Source of the DNA: Catenovulum adriaticum
GTDB lineage: Bacteria > Pseudomonadota > Gammaproteobacteria > Enterobacterales > Alteromonadaceae
DNA: 64,000 nt
Assembly (NCBI RefSeq): GCF_026725475.1
Contig: NZ_CP109965.1
Coordinates: 744,001-808,000 of the forward strand
Direction of reading: 5' to 3'
Each line of letters begins with the position of its first letter. The stretch's first letter is position 1. This document shows positions 50,702 through 61,574 of the stretch, one piece after another. Below the pieces are notes generated by a model. It saw only the letters and a list, made by a program, of their open reading frames with translations. It did not search any database and was not told the DNA's origin. The position numbers and the translations under genes are program-made.

Positions 50702-51550
50702 TTATTGCCTAGCTAGCCGATACCATTTAGTTTGTGCTATTAATTGAGTATGGCTCGCTCTGATTGGGTTGATATCCAAACCACCACGTCGAGTATATCT
50801 TGCATACACTAATAGTTCATCAGGTTTAAACTGGTTATTTATATCTGTGTATATTCGTTCGACACAATGTTCATGAAATTCGTTATGATTTCTAAAACCA
50901 ATCAAATAAGTTAACAAACTGCTGCGGCAAATCTTAGGGCCTGAGTATTGAATTAATACGCTGCCCCAGTCTGGCTGGCCTGTGACTAAACAGTTAGATT
51001 TAAGCAAATGTGAAGTCAGGGTTTCGTTCACGTTTTCAGCAGGTGTTTCAGCGGTTAATAATTTTGGGTTATACTCAAATGTATCGATTTCAATGGGCGC
51101 GTCATCAATGAGTTCTCCTGAAAATAAGGTAAGGCCTTTTTGGGTGTATTGGTCGAGTGAGTAAATGGTTACTTCTACTTTTTCGCCCGACATAGCGGCT
51201 AAATCTTGCTGCATGAGTTTTTTTACGGCTTGCTCAGATTTAAAACGAGTTTGGTTAAAACTATTTAAATATAGCTTAAATGACTTAGATTCAACTAAAT
51301 TTTCAGAGTGAGCCTGAAATACAAACTCAACAATTTTAACCACAGGCTTGCCTGTAGGTTCTAGCCATGATACTTCATAACCTGTCCAAATATCTTGCCC
51401 AAGATATTGTGTGTCAATTTCACCTAAAGTGTCGCGTGCCATTGTTCGAGGTACGGCTTGCAGTAGGGTAGGATCGTATTGATTGGTATAGCTAGTTGTT
51501 TTACCTAGGGTTAATTCTTGAAGTAAAGCACTTGTTTTCTGCTGTGACAT
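50702..51550 (-). CDS. queF: NADPH-dependent 7-cyano-7-deazaguanine reductase
   Basis: Reduces preQ0 to preQ1 in queuosine biosynthesis, a tRNA wobble modification. At 282 residues it equals E. coli QueF. The catalytic cysteine and aspartate lie in CLVTGQPDWGSVLIQYSGP, the NADPH-binding SKSFKLYLNSFNQTRF and HENFHEHCVERI-like segment (EFHEHCVERIYTD) are present. A start 31 codons further upstream would add non-homologous residues, so ATG 51550 is used. It is divergent from syd with a 43-bp gap, as in many Gammaproteobacteria. Confidence 0.95.
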   Translation of the reverse strand: MSQQKTSALLQELTLGKTTSYTNQYDPTLLQAVPRTMARDTLGEIDTQYLGQDIWTGYEVSWLEPTGKPVVKIVEFVFQAHSENLVESKSFKLYLNSFNQTRFKSEQAVKKLMQQDLAAMSGEKVEVTIYSLDQYTQKGLTLFSGELIDDAPIEIDTFEYNPKLLTAETPAENVNETLTSHLLKSNCLVTGQPDWGSVLIQYSGPKICRSSLLTYLIGFRNHNEFHEHCVERIYTDINNQFKPDELLVYARYTRRGGLDINPIRASHTQLIAQTKWYRLARQ

Positions 51551-51593
51551 AAGGCTAAATAACCGTTTATTAATTAAGTAAAAGTAGTTGAAT

Positions 51594-52133
51594 ATGTCTG
51601 ACTCTGTTGAAAGTGCTTTGGCTGGATTTTTCCAGCGACACATTCAGGCCAGTGGTTTAATTGACCATGGTATAATTGAATATGATCCAGAATGGCAAAG
51701 CCCTTGTCAATCTGGAAATGAGAATGAAGGGAAAATAAACTGGAAGCCAGTTAAGCGAAGTACATCTGAAAGCTTAAACAATATAGAGATAGCGCTTGAA
51801 GTTCAATTGCACCCAGATATCCATTCTTTTTATACCGCCTTTTACGCCCCGACACTTGAAGCTTACTGGCAAGGTGATTTATTGAGTTTAATTCAAGTGT
51901 GGAACGAAGATGACTTTGCTATTTTACAAGAGAATATGCTGGGTCATCTAATGATGAAGCGTAAATTAAAACAGCAAGCCAGTGTTTTTATTGCAACAAC
52001 AGATAATGATGAGTATCTGATTTCTGTATTAAATAAAACGGGCGAAGTCATGTTAGAAAAAGTGGGTTGTGAGCCTCATTTAAAATTAGCAGACAGCATA
52101 AGCGAGTTTATTGATTTACTGACGTTTAAATAA
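51594..52133 (+). CDS. syd: SecY-interacting protein Syd
   Basis: A cytosolic-face protein that binds SecY/SecYEG and monitors translocon assembly in Gammaproteobacteria. The 179 residues read SDSVESALAGFFQRHI at the start, GIIEYDPEWQSPCQSG, ALEVQLHPDIHSFYTAFYAP, IQVWNEDDFAILQENMLGHLMMKRKLKQ and VFIATTDNDEYLISVLNKTGEVMLEKVG, matching the Syd family throughout. ATG 51594 is used; a TTG six bases upstream adds two residues. No strong ribosome site is visible. Confidence 0.93.
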   Translation: MSDSVESALAGFFQRHIQASGLIDHGIIEYDPEWQSPCQSGNENEGKINWKPVKRSTSESLNNIEIALEVQLHPDIHSFYTAFYAPTLEAYWQGDLLSLIQVWNEDDFAILQENMLGHLMMKRKLKQQASVFIATTDNDEYLISVLNKTGEVMLEKVGCEPHLKLADSISEFIDLLTFK

Positions 52134-52147
52134 AAATTTTGAGTGAG

Positions 52148-52465
52148 TTAATTTTTAGAGCGCTCGAGTAGTTGTTTACTTAACTCTGCTACTTGGCGTT
52201 CTAATTGTTCAACTCTTTGCTCAAGGCTACTGGGTTTTGTTATATCTGGGCTATTAACCTCAAGCTGGCGAGGTTTATTTTCTTGATAGCTTTTTAGATA
52301 GTTATCTGGATCTTGCTTAAACGCTGAAATTGCTTTGGTAATAAGTGGAAGTGGCGCTGAGATAATCATTTTATTTTTGATGTTGGCAACTGAAACCTGT
52401 TTATTGTCCATGTGCAACTGACAGATAGTTTCAAATACTTGCTGAAGAGCGAGTTCTTGTTTCAT
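52148..52465 (-). CDS. Conserved hypothetical protein with C-terminal coiled coil
   Basis: A 105-residue soluble protein. The first 60 residues look like a small helical DNA-binding-like fold (VFETICQLHMDNKQVSVANIKNKMI, LITKAISAFKQDP) and the last 30 form a coiled coil (LEQRVEQLERQVAELSKQLLE). I know similar small proteins near syd in Alteromonadales, but no function. It is convergent with syd and ends close to it. Confidence 0.65.
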   Translation of the reverse strand: MKQELALQQVFETICQLHMDNKQVSVANIKNKMIISAPLPLITKAISAFKQDPDNYLKSYQENKPRQLEVNSPDITKPSSLEQRVEQLERQVAELSKQLLERSKN

Positions 52466-52585
52466 TGATAAGGCTTTATGGTTATTTTTGATAATTTAAA
52501 TATTATCAGCTCGTGTATGGCAGGCCAAGTATTTTGAGTAAGGTGGTAGTGTTTACCTTGGCAAGTGGAAAAATTGCAGAGTAGA

Positions 52586-52852
52586 TATACCCGTGCTACC
52601 TCAAGATGCTTGATTTCAGCCGGAGAAAAAAATGCATGAGACAAGGCAAATTGCTGAAGGTATAGTCATTCTACATCAAAGCAATTTAACGCCGTATCAG
52701 GCATTTTTAGCCCGGCCCTTTGGGAGCTTCACAGCGCTTACACTACTGCGTTATATTGGTTTGAAAGGTGCCTACATTCCTTTACCTACATGCCTTGTAT
52801 TGAAAGCGCTGTGATAGCTCTGAAACATGCATCTTGAAGTAGCTCGGGTATA
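52586..52852. mobile_element. MITE-like element with imperfect terminal repeats
   Basis: TATACCCGTGCTACCTCAAGATGC (positions 52586-52609) is mirrored by the reverse complement at 52829-52852 (right end GCTCGGGTATA), giving terminal repeats of about 24 bp with a few mismatches. Internally, AGCGCTTACACTAC and AAAGCGCTGTGATAGCTCT lie near the ends, and the centre has no transposase. The 267-bp element lies between the coiled-coil gene and leuD. Its sequence style (CTTCAAGATGC..TATACCC) is that of a dispersed repeat family in marine gammaproteobacteria. A 60-codon frame inside it is not convincing. Confidence 0.7.
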
Positions 52853-52894
52853 CAAAAGCTCGGCGGGAAATAACCGAGCTTTTAAAGCTAATCT

Positions 52895-53497
52895 TTACTT
52901 TAACCAGTTTGGCAATTTAGCTTCATAGGTATCTATATCGCTGGCAAACTGTAAAGTCCAACCAATTGAATCTAAGCCGTTGACTAAACAATGCTTGTGA
53001 AACTCATTAATTGGAAATTGATACGTTTGACCATTTACCGTTAAGGTCTGTGCTGGTAAATCAATATCAAATGTAACATTTGCATCTGCTTGCACGGCTT
53101 GGAATAATGTTTCTACTTCAACATCTGTTAATTTAATTGGCAAAATTTCATTATTCATGCAGTTGCCGTAAAAAATATCAGCAAAACTGCTAGCGATGAC
53201 AACATCAAAACCATAGTCTTTTATTGCCCAAGGCGCATGCTCTCGACTTGAACCACAGCCAAAATTTTCACGAGATAACAATACATTGGCACCTTGGTGC
53301 TCAGGTTTATTTAATGTGAATTCTGGATTGTCTTGGGTTCCGGCTTCATCTAAATAGCGCCAGTCGTGAAATAAATGTACACCAAAACCGGTACGGTCTA
53401 CTTTTTGTAAAAATTGCTTTGGGATAATGGCATCAGTATCGACATTTGATTTATCTAATGGGGCAACTTTGCCTTTGATTTGTGTAATACCTGACAT
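52895..53497 (-). CDS. leuD: 3-isopropylmalate dehydratase small subunit
   Basis: With LeuC forms isopropylmalate isomerase, converting 2- to 3-isopropylmalate in leucine synthesis. The 200-residue protein shows [46 protein letters not shown] and [23 protein letters not shown], the swivel-domain signatures. Its start overlaps the leuC stop by one base (ATG/TAA junction), so the two are translationally coupled and stoichiometric. It is the last gene of leuABCD. Confidence 0.96.
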   Translation of the reverse strand: MSGITQIKGKVAPLDKSNVDTDAIIPKQFLQKVDRTGFGVHLFHDWRYLDEAGTQDNPEFTLNKPEHQGANVLLSRENFGCGSSREHAPWAIKDYGFDVVIASSFADIFYGNCMNNEILPIKLTDVEVETLFQAVQADANVTFDIDLPAQTLTVNGQTYQFPINEFHKHCLVNGLDSIGWTLQFASDIDTYEAKLPNWLK

Positions 53498-54906
53498 TAT
53501 TTAGCCTCCATTAATTGACGAACATCAACAAAATGACCTTCAACAGCAGCAGCCGCCGCCATAGAAGGACTTACTAGGTGGGTACGGCCCCCACGGCCTT
53601 GTCTACCTTCGAAGTTGCGGTTGGATGTTGAAGCACAACGTTCTTCAAAGCCTAATTTATCATCGTTCATTGCAAGACACATTGAACAGCCAGGTAAACG
53701 CCATTCAAAGCCAGCTTCAATAAAAACTTTGTCTAACCCTTCAGCTTCAGCTTGCTGTTTTACTTGACCTGAGCCTGGTACCACAATTGCTTCGATTCCC
53801 GGTTTTACTTGGCGGCCTTTGGCAACTGCAGCGGCATCACGTAAATCTTCAATACGGCTGTTGGTACATGAACCAATAAATACTTTATCAACAGGTAAGT
53901 CAGTTAGCGATTGACCTGCTTGAATACCCATATAATCGAGCGCAGCTTGCGCTGATGCTTTTTCTACTGCATTTGAAAAATCACTGGGTTTAGGTATGGC
54001 TTGGTTTACGCCAATAACTTGACCTGGGTTTGTGCCCCAAGTAATTTGGGGTTCAATGTCTTCTGCTTTTAAATTGACAACTGTATCAAATTGAGCGTCT
54101 GGATCTGATTTTAATGTTTTCCAGTATTCAACGGCTTCAACCCAAGCATCATCTTTAGGTGCAAATTCGCGCCCTTGTAAATAATCAATTGTGGTTTGAT
54201 CCGGTGCAACTAAGCCTGCTTTACCACCAGCTTCAATACTCATATTACAGATAGTCATGCGTTGTTCCATTGATAAAGATTCAATCGCACTCCCTGTATA
54301 TTCCATAACATGGCCTGTTGCGCCGTCCATGCCTATTTTACCTATAATGGCTAAAATAATATCTTTGGCGGTAACCCCAAAAGGTAATACACCATTTACT
54401 TCAATTTTCATTGTTTTAGCAACGTTTTGCTTTAAGGTTTGTGTTGCTAAAACGTGTTCAACTTCTGATGTACCTATACCAAACGCAAGTGCGCCAAATG
54501 CACCGTGGGTAGCGGTATGAGAGTCACCACATACTATGGTAGTGCCAGGTAAAGTAATACCGAGTTCAGGGCCGATAACATGAACGATCCCTTGGCGTAA
54601 ATCACCTACTTTGTAAAGTGGTACACCAAACTCTTGGCAGTTATTTTCAAGGGTTTGCATTTGAATGCGTGCCATTGGACTAGCTGCATCTACGGCTAAT
54701 GATTTGGTTGATACATTATGATCCATAGTGGCAAATGTTTTATTAACCGCGCGAACAGGGCGGTTTTTTTCACGCAATCCTGAAAAAGCTTGAGGTGATG
54801 TCACTTCGTGAACTAAGTGTCGGTCAATGTAAATTAAAGGTGTTTCACCTTCTTGTGCACGAACAATGTGTGCATCATAAATTTTTTGATATAAAGTTTT
54901 GCCCAT
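53497..54906 (-). CDS. leuC: 3-isopropylmalate dehydratase large subunit
   Basis: Catalytic subunit of isopropylmalate isomerase with a 4Fe-4S cluster. Ligand cysteines are C347 in FIGSCTNSR and C407 and C410 in GCSMCLAMN, the aconitase-family pattern. [28 protein letters not shown] and [18 protein letters not shown] are also typical. 469 residues is the usual length. The gap to leuB is about 80 bp, and leuD starts at its stop codon. Expression should follow the leu attenuator. Confidence 0.97.
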   Translation of the reverse strand: MGKTLYQKIYDAHIVRAQEGETPLIYIDRHLVHEVTSPQAFSGLREKNRPVRAVNKTFATMDHNVSTKSLAVDAASPMARIQMQTLENNCQEFGVPLYKVGDLRQGIVHVIGPELGITLPGTTIVCGDSHTATHGAFGALAFGIGTSEVEHVLATQTLKQNVAKTMKIEVNGVLPFGVTAKDIILAIIGKIGMDGATGHVMEYTGSAIESLSMEQRMTICNMSIEAGGKAGLVAPDQTTIDYLQGREFAPKDDAWVEAVEYWKTLKSDPDAQFDTVVNLKAEDIEPQITWGTNPGQVIGVNQAIPKPSDFSNAVEKASAQAALDYMGIQAGQSLTDLPVDKVFIGSCTNSRIEDLRDAAAVAKGRQVKPGIEAIVVPGSGQVKQQAEAEGLDKVFIEAGFEWRLPGCSMCLAMNDDKLGFEERCASTSNRNFEGRQGRGGRTHLVSPSMAAAAAVEGHFVDVRQLMEAK

Positions 54907-54988
54907 TTTAAACTCCGGCTAGCTTATTAATTTGGCTTAAATTGAGGATTAATTAAGCCAAATACTGTCTGGTGATTTTACTTATTTG

Positions 54989-56110
<1,122 letters not shown>

Positions 56111-57667
56111 TTATTTAGCTTGCTCGTTTTGCTTAGCCTGCTTTTGTAATTCAATTTGGTCGGCGCGGTAGGTTAAGTTCATTACATGAACTAATGCTTG
56201 CGCTGAAGCTTCTACTATATCGGTAGAAAGACCAAAACCTCGGTATTTTTTGCCTTTATATTTGACTACGATATCAGTTTGAGCTTGTGCATCTTCGCCG
56301 CCTGTTTTAGCTGATATGGCGTAGTCTATAATTTCTAACTCTAAATCTATTAGTTCTAATAATGCTCGATAGGTTGCATCAACCGGGCCATTACCCAGAG
56401 CAGATCCTGCTATTATATCATCACCAACTTTTAATTTAACCCCAGAAGTTGCAGTTTCGTTCGAACCTGACACTGCAGCTAAATAGGTAAGCTGATAATG
56501 CTGCTTGTCCATTTGTTGCTGGTTGCAGTAAAGTAGTGCTTCTAAGTCGTAATCAAACACTTGACCTTTTTTATCTGCCAATTTTAAAAAGCTGGCATAA
56601 AGTTCATCTAAACTATAATCCGTCGCTGCGTAACCTAATTGTTCCATCCTGTGTTTAATAACATGACGACCGCTGCGCGAGGTCATATTTAAATCATTGG
56701 TGCTTTTGCCGATGCTTTCCGGGGTAATGATCTCATAGGTATTTTTTGCTTTTAAAACACCATCTTGATGTATGCCGGACGAATGGCTAAACGCATTTGC
56801 ACCAACAATCGCTTTGTTAGGTTGGACTGGCATATTACATAGCTGGCTCACTAAGCGTGATGCATGAAAAATTTCTTTGTTGTTAAGTCGACTATTGGTT
56901 TTAATTAAATCTTCGCGGGTATTTAATATCATGGCGACTTCTTCAAGAGCACAATTACCAGCGCGTTCACCAATGCCATTTATAGTACATTCAACTTGCC
57001 TTGCGCCATTTTGTACAGCTGAAATTGAATTAGCGACGGCAAGCCCAAGATCATTATGGCAATGAACGGAAATAATGGCTTGATCAATATTAGGCACGCG
57101 GTTAAATAAGGTATTGATAATGCCACCAAATTCGTTTGGAATTGTGTAGCCAACCGTATCAGGAATATTAATGGTTTTTGCGCCAGCACGAATCGCGGCT
57201 TCAACCATGCGGCATAAATTATCAATTGGGGTTCTGCCAGCATCTTCACACGAAAATTCAACATCGTCGGTAAATTTACGGGCATATTTAACTGCGTTTA
57301 CGCCCATTTCTAAAACTTGATCAAAATTTCGTTTTAATTTTTGTTCAACATGAATGGTTGATGTAGAAATAAATGTATGGATTCTAAATTGCTCGGCAAC
57401 ACTTAATGATTGAGCACATGCGTCTATGTCTTTTTCAACAGCCCGAGCTAAGCCACAAACTACAGAATTTTTGATATGCTTTGCAATTGTTTGCACGGAG
57501 TCAAAATCACCAGGACTTGAAACAGGAAAACCAGCCTCCATTACATCAACGCCTAAACGCTCAAGGGCTAGCGCTATTTGTAATTTTTCGCGCACAGATA
57601 AACTTGCTGACAGCGCTTGTTCACCATCACGTAGGGTAGTATCAAAGATTATGACTTGGTCTGACAT
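56111..57667 (-). CDS. leuA: 2-isopropylmalate synthase
   Basis: First committed enzyme of leucine synthesis, condensing acetyl-CoA with 2-ketoisovalerate. At 518 residues it has the TIM-barrel catalytic domain ([37 protein letters not shown] with metal histidines; [18 protein letters not shown]) and a C-terminal allosteric domain ([31 protein letters not shown]) that binds leucine for feedback. AGGAG lies 7 bp before the ATG. It is preceded by the leuL leader and attenuator, so both translational sensing of leucyl-tRNA and protein feedback are implied. Confidence 0.97.
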   Translation of the reverse strand: MSDQVIIFDTTLRDGEQALSASLSVREKLQIALALERLGVDVMEAGFPVSSPGDFDSVQTIAKHIKNSVVCGLARAVEKDIDACAQSLSVAEQFRIHTFISTSTIHVEQKLKRNFDQVLEMGVNAVKYARKFTDDVEFSCEDAGRTPIDNLCRMVEAAIRAGAKTINIPDTVGYTIPNEFGGIINTLFNRVPNIDQAIISVHCHNDLGLAVANSISAVQNGARQVECTINGIGERAGNCALEEVAMILNTREDLIKTNSRLNNKEIFHASRLVSQLCNMPVQPNKAIVGANAFSHSSGIHQDGVLKAKNTYEIITPESIGKSTNDLNMTSRSGRHVIKHRMEQLGYAATDYSLDELYASFLKLADKKGQVFDYDLEALLYCNQQQMDKQHYQLTYLAAVSGSNETATSGVKLKVGDDIIAGSALGNGPVDATYRALLELIDLELEIIDYAISAKTGGEDAQAQTDIVVKYKGKKYRGFGLSTDIVEASAQALVHVMNLTYRADQIELQKQAKQNEQAK

Positions 57668-57710
57668 TGTTCAGCTCCTGTTTTTCGGGCCCGGAATCAG
57701 CTACGAATCT

Positions 57711-57742
57711 AACAAAAAACCCGCGCCTAAAGCACGGGTTTT
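57711..57742 (-). terminator. leu operon attenuator terminator
   Basis: On the minus strand CCCGUGC pairs with GCGCGGG (one G-U) around a 5-nt loop, flanked by AAAA and a TTTTTT run. It begins 23 nt after the leader stop codon and lies about 45 bp before leuA. Position and sequence fit the terminator arm of a leucine attenuator. Confidence 0.85.
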
Positions 57743-57764
57743 GTAATGACATTCGGTTAAATAA

Positions 57765-57842
57765 TTATTTATGCCAAGTACAAACCCGCCTATGCAATTT
57801 TAGCAATCGCAGTAAGTGAGTTATCAGACATAAAGTTTTCAT
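57765..57842 (-). CDS. leuL: leu operon leader peptide
   Basis: A 25-codon minus-strand frame starting MKTLCLITHLLRLLKL and ending in TAA. Seven leucines fall in the first sixteen residues, with tandem Leu codons at 10-11 and 13-14. It is placed 23 nt before a Rho-independent terminator and upstream of leuA, the classical arrangement in which ribosome stalling at Leu codons prevents terminator formation. The leucine density is far above chance. The exact antiterminator pairing is not drawn here. Confidence 0.85.
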   Translation of the reverse strand: MKTLCLITHLLRLLKLHRRVCTWHK

Positions 57843-58027
57843 TTACCAGAACCTTAAATTGAGTTTTGTATTGATCTAACAAATACTATTTGTAAGACCT
57901 ATTTTGAGTTGCCCGAGCGCCAATGTCAATTGATAATTCAAATTGAACAGCCCAAACAAATCAAGGCTTAGCTAATGGGTTCGAAATTGTTGGATTTCAA
58001 TATTGAACAGGCCATTTTCTGTAAAAT

Positions 58028-60241
58028 TTATTTAAGTGACTGCTCGATAAATAGTTTAAAGTCTTCCGGGGGCAGGGGTTTTGAATATAAATATCCTTGA
58101 ATAATATCACAGCCTAACTCTGTTAAGTATTGAGCTTGTGTTTCGGTTTCTACGCCTTCAGCAATTGTTTTCAGCGTTAATTTTTGGCCTAATGATAAAA
58201 TGGTTTGTACTATGGTTTTTCCATTTCCGCTATCCATATCTTGGACAAATGAGCGGTCAATTTTCATGCGACTAAGCGGCAATTTATTTAAATAACTTAA
58301 TGAAGAAAACCCAGTCCCAAAATCATCTAACGCAATTTGAATGCCATGTGCTTTTAGTTGATTAAGTACGTTAATAACCGCGTTAGGGTTATTCATTAGA
58401 ATGCTCTCGGTGATTTCGAGTTCAATTAATTCAGGATTAACGTTGAAAGATTCGATGGTGTGGACCAATTTTTTGGAAAAAGTAGGGTCTCTAAACTGGG
58501 CAATGGAAACATTGACTGAAATTTTAATCTTAGTAATACCTAAGTTTTCCAGCTGTTTTATCTCTCTGCAAGCTTGTTCAATGACCCAATCGCCAATTTC
58601 AATGATAAGCCCTGAATGTTCAGCAATTGGTATAAAGATATCGGGCGATATCATGTTTCCATTTTCAGTTGGCCATCTTAGCAAACCTTCGCAACCAACT
58701 ACTTTTGTTGTTTGAAGATCAATTTGCGGTTGAAACCAAAGCTGTAATTTTTGGGCCTTAAAATCAGCTCTAAGTTGTTGAGCCATTCCAAGGCGCCAAG
58801 CCATTTTTTGTTCGAGTGTGTCATCAAAGTAGGCGTATTTTTGGGTATTATGTTTTTTAGCATGGTTTAGCGCAATGTCAGCTCGCTTTAGAGCTTGCAA
58901 ACCTGTTGTGGTTGAATCATCTCGAGATAAAAAACCCATATTAAAATAAACAGGCATGCGTTGCTCTGCAACCATTAGCGGAAAGCTGAATAGGGATTCG
59001 ATTGATTCTGGATTTAACGTTTCTTTTGAACCTATAATGCCAAATACATCGGCGTTAACTCTGGCCAGTTGACAATGGTTAGAGAACTGTTCAGCTAATC
59101 GGTCGGCACAGGCTTTGAGCATTAAATTGCCAATTTCTTGACTTAACCCATGGTTGACTTCTGAAAAATGGCTAATGTCGATTAATGCGATTACATCTCC
59201 CATTTGCTCGTTTTGTAAATAATGGTTCACGGCTTTAATAAAACCAGCACGGTTATAGAGACCGCTTAGTTTATCAGTATAGGCGGTTGTTTTAAGCTGC
59301 TGGATTAATTTAATATTATCTAAAGCAACTGAAATATTTGATAAAAATACGTCAATATAAGGGCGTTGTTCTAATCGTTGAATGCCGGAATCTAAATAAA
59401 GTGCAGCATGATGCTTTTGTCCCGGAATGAAAAGTACAGTGTCATGTTCATTAAGTTGATGATCTTCTTGAGTTAAACATAAACTGACTTGATGAATAAT
59501 TCGTCCATTGTCAATTTGTTCAAGTGATTGCTGAGTTAATGATTCAAATTCGTCAGTGGCACCTACGACATAAGTTCTATTTTCACTTTGATTAAGCGTT
59601 TGAACTAGTAGCAAACCTTGTAGCGGGAGTCGTAATAATTGGCTAAATTGAGAAACTACTAGTTGTACAAATTTTTCCGGCTGGGGCTGTTTTTGAATGT
59701 GAGAACTGGCTTCGACTATTTGCTGGAGATAAACGTGATTTTGTTTTATTTGACAAAGTTGTTTGTAACTACGCAGAGCCGAAATAATCGTCGTCACTAA
59801 TTTACTGCGAGTTAATTCGGTTTTCGTTTTATAATCATTAATATCATAGTCTTGGACTATTTGCTCTTCAGGTGCATAGCCAGGTTGTCCTGTACGTAAA
59901 ATAATACGGGTATCGTGTTGGTGTAAAACATCTCTAATTTGCTTAATCGCATCTAAACCCGCATTGTCGCTCTCCATTACAACGTCCATTAAAATAATAG
60001 CAACGTCAGAATGTTCCCGTAAATAAACAACAGAGTCTCTACCGGAGTAAGCGTGACCAAAAAATAAGCTTTTTCCCAAAATTTTAACGCCCGATAATGC
60101 GAGCTGAGTTACGGTGTGGATTTCTTTGTCATCATCAACGATTAATATATGCCAATTATCAGTATCATTAACCTCTTCTTGCGGCTCTTCTTCGTCGGCA
60201 AATAAAAAAAGATTATCATTACCGCTAGGGTGTGCGCTCAT
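58028..60241 (-). CDS. Response regulator with degenerate GGDEF and EAL domains
   Basis: A 737-residue cytosolic c-di-GMP protein. A receiver domain (about 30-160; HILIVDDDKEIHTVT, phosphoacceptor D86 in LMDVVME) is followed by a linker region of DUF3369 type (about 175-310). The GGDEF domain has ARVNADVFGIIG where GGDEF is expected, so cyclase activity is probably lost and it may bind GTP or act structurally. The EAL domain has GCEGLLRW in place of EALLRW, then ELEITESILM and DDFGTGFSSLSYLNKLPLSRMKIDRSF, so phosphodiesterase activity is probable. No histidine kinase is adjacent. Confidence 0.92.
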   Translation of the reverse strand: MSAHPSGNDNLFLFADEEEPQEEVNDTDNWHILIVDDDKEIHTVTQLALSGVKILGKSLFFGHAYSGRDSVVYLREHSDVAIILMDVVMESDNAGLDAIKQIRDVLHQHDTRIILRTGQPGYAPEEQIVQDYDINDYKTKTELTRSKLVTTIISALRSYKQLCQIKQNHVYLQQIVEASSHIQKQPQPEKFVQLVVSQFSQLLRLPLQGLLLVQTLNQSENRTYVVGATDEFESLTQQSLEQIDNGRIIHQVSLCLTQEDHQLNEHDTVLFIPGQKHHAALYLDSGIQRLEQRPYIDVFLSNISVALDNIKLIQQLKTTAYTDKLSGLYNRAGFIKAVNHYLQNEQMGDVIALIDISHFSEVNHGLSQEIGNLMLKACADRLAEQFSNHCQLARVNADVFGIIGSKETLNPESIESLFSFPLMVAEQRMPVYFNMGFLSRDDSTTTGLQALKRADIALNHAKKHNTQKYAYFDDTLEQKMAWRLGMAQQLRADFKAQKLQLWFQPQIDLQTTKVVGCEGLLRWPTENGNMISPDIFIPIAEHSGLIIEIGDWVIEQACREIKQLENLGITKIKISVNVSIAQFRDPTFSKKLVHTIESFNVNPELIELEITESILMNNPNAVINVLNQLKAHGIQIALDDFGTGFSSLSYLNKLPLSRMKIDRSFVQDMDSGNGKTIVQTILSLGQKLTLKTIAEGVETETQAQYLTELGCDIIQGYLYSKPLPPEDFKLFIEQSLK

Positions 60242-60605
60242 AATTTACCTATTTTGTTCAGTTGATACGGTGACATATAAATGAATACGATGATTAATGT
60301 ATATGAGTTTAACCTTGTTTATTTTTAACTTAGGCTGTTTCGCGTTATTTTTATGCTATTTTGACGATAGTGATAACACATTGTATTTAGCAATTGGCAG
60401 AGCCGAGTTATGCTCACAATAACGTCAATTTAATTTACCTGATGTTATGCTTGTAATTGAATTAAAAAACTAAATACACTTAAATAGCTTAGAAATGAAC
60501 TGCTAATAAATAAAGCTAAGTTAAGCAAAAAGGGTCACAAAATTACGATGTTTTTGTATTAGCTAAAGGCTTTTAACCAGAAATTATCGATTAAATTGAC
60601 AACGG
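60242..60605. other. Intergenic region between two divergent genes
   Basis: About 360 bp, AT-rich, between the EAL protein and the following plus-strand gene. It must hold two divergent promoters but no convincing hexamers or hairpins are apparent. Nothing else is supported. Confidence 0.5.
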
Positions 60606-61574
60606 GTGAATAAGGTGAAAATAGACGGCCATTCTAAAGCTAATATAGATTTACAAACTGATAATAAAGCAGTGAAGAAACCCAATCCACAATCAGGTAG
60701 TGTAGCGCATGTGCAAAAAGATAATCAGTTAGAGGCTTTTCCCAAAGCAAAAGTGTCGATTGATAATACCGCGAATAATTTATATCGATTACAGCAAATT
60801 GCACATAAATTTGGGTTTGATAAAGCTAAAAAAGATGACAAACCATTAAACCTAGAGCAAAGGGCTAATCGACGCAAACGTTTGAAAATGCTGCAAAAGC
60901 AACAAAATGTTGAGCAAATATTAGAATTTTCAGCTGAGTATATTGATAGTAGCCGAACCCAAGCAGAAGTCGATCCAGATTGGCTATATCAATTTTTTGA
61001 AGCAGCTGAAAGTATTTATGCACGCCCAATGCAGCAATTGTGGGGCAAAATATTAGCCATGCAAACTGCTAAACCAAACCGTTTTTCGTTGCGAGCGCTT
61101 GTTACGTTAAAGACAATGACTTATCAAGAGGCGAATATTTTTCAAGCTGCGTGCGCATTGGCAATGACAGATAAATCAGATAAAGGCGGTAAAATTTTAA
61201 CTGGCTTATATTGCCAGCTTGGGCTGTTAAGTTGGTTTAAATCCGTTAAACCTAAACACCTTAATTTAAGTAAATTTGGGTTGAGCTATCCTGATTTGCT
61301 CAGCTTGATTGAACTTGGATTAATCTATTCAAGTGAAATTGAAAGCTCACCTTATCCAATCAACCATGCGTTAGCTCTTGAGAACAGACAGCACAAAATT
61401 AATATAAAAGTGAAAAATGATAACACCATCTTGACTTATTATAAGCTGACACAAACAGGAATCGAATTAGCTAGTTTAATTGCCGGAAACGCTAAGCAAG
61501 ATTATTTTAAACAAATGACTGATACTTTTACACCAGAGCTTGAAATATCGATTAATTCCACCCAAGACAGTTAG
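60606..61574 (+). CDS. Conserved protein, possible TIGR03899/DUF2806-type family
   Basis: A 322-residue protein with a variable N-terminus (about 1-60) and a conserved helical region: NLEQRANRRKRLKMLQKQQNVEQILE, DWLYQFFEAAESIYARPMQQLWGKILAMQT, KPNRFSLRALVTLKTMTYQEA and TYYKLTQTGIELASLI near the C-terminus. The segment resembles a conserved family of Vibrio/Shewanella-type proteins, of unknown function. Start codons are GTG (60606) or GTG (60615, better spaced to GGG). No neighbour clarifies the role. Confidence 0.6.
   Translation: MNKVKIDGHSKANIDLQTDNKAVKKPNPQSGSVAHVQKDNQLEAFPKAKVSIDNTANNLYRLQQIAHKFGFDKAKKDDKPLNLEQRANRRKRLKMLQKQQNVEQILEFSAEYIDSSRTQAEVDPDWLYQFFEAAESIYARPMQQLWGKILAMQTAKPNRFSLRALVTLKTMTYQEANIFQAACALAMTDKSDKGGKILTGLYCQLGLLSWFKSVKPKHLNLSKFGLSYPDLLSLIELGLIYSSEIESSPYPINHALALENRQHKINIKVKNDNTILTYYKLTQTGIELASLIAGNAKQDYFKQMTDTFTPELEISINSTQDS

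Noticed and set aside
52632..52814. 60-codon plus-strand protein (MHETRQIAEG...)
   Set aside because: The frame lies wholly inside a MITE-like element with terminal repeats and looks non-coding.
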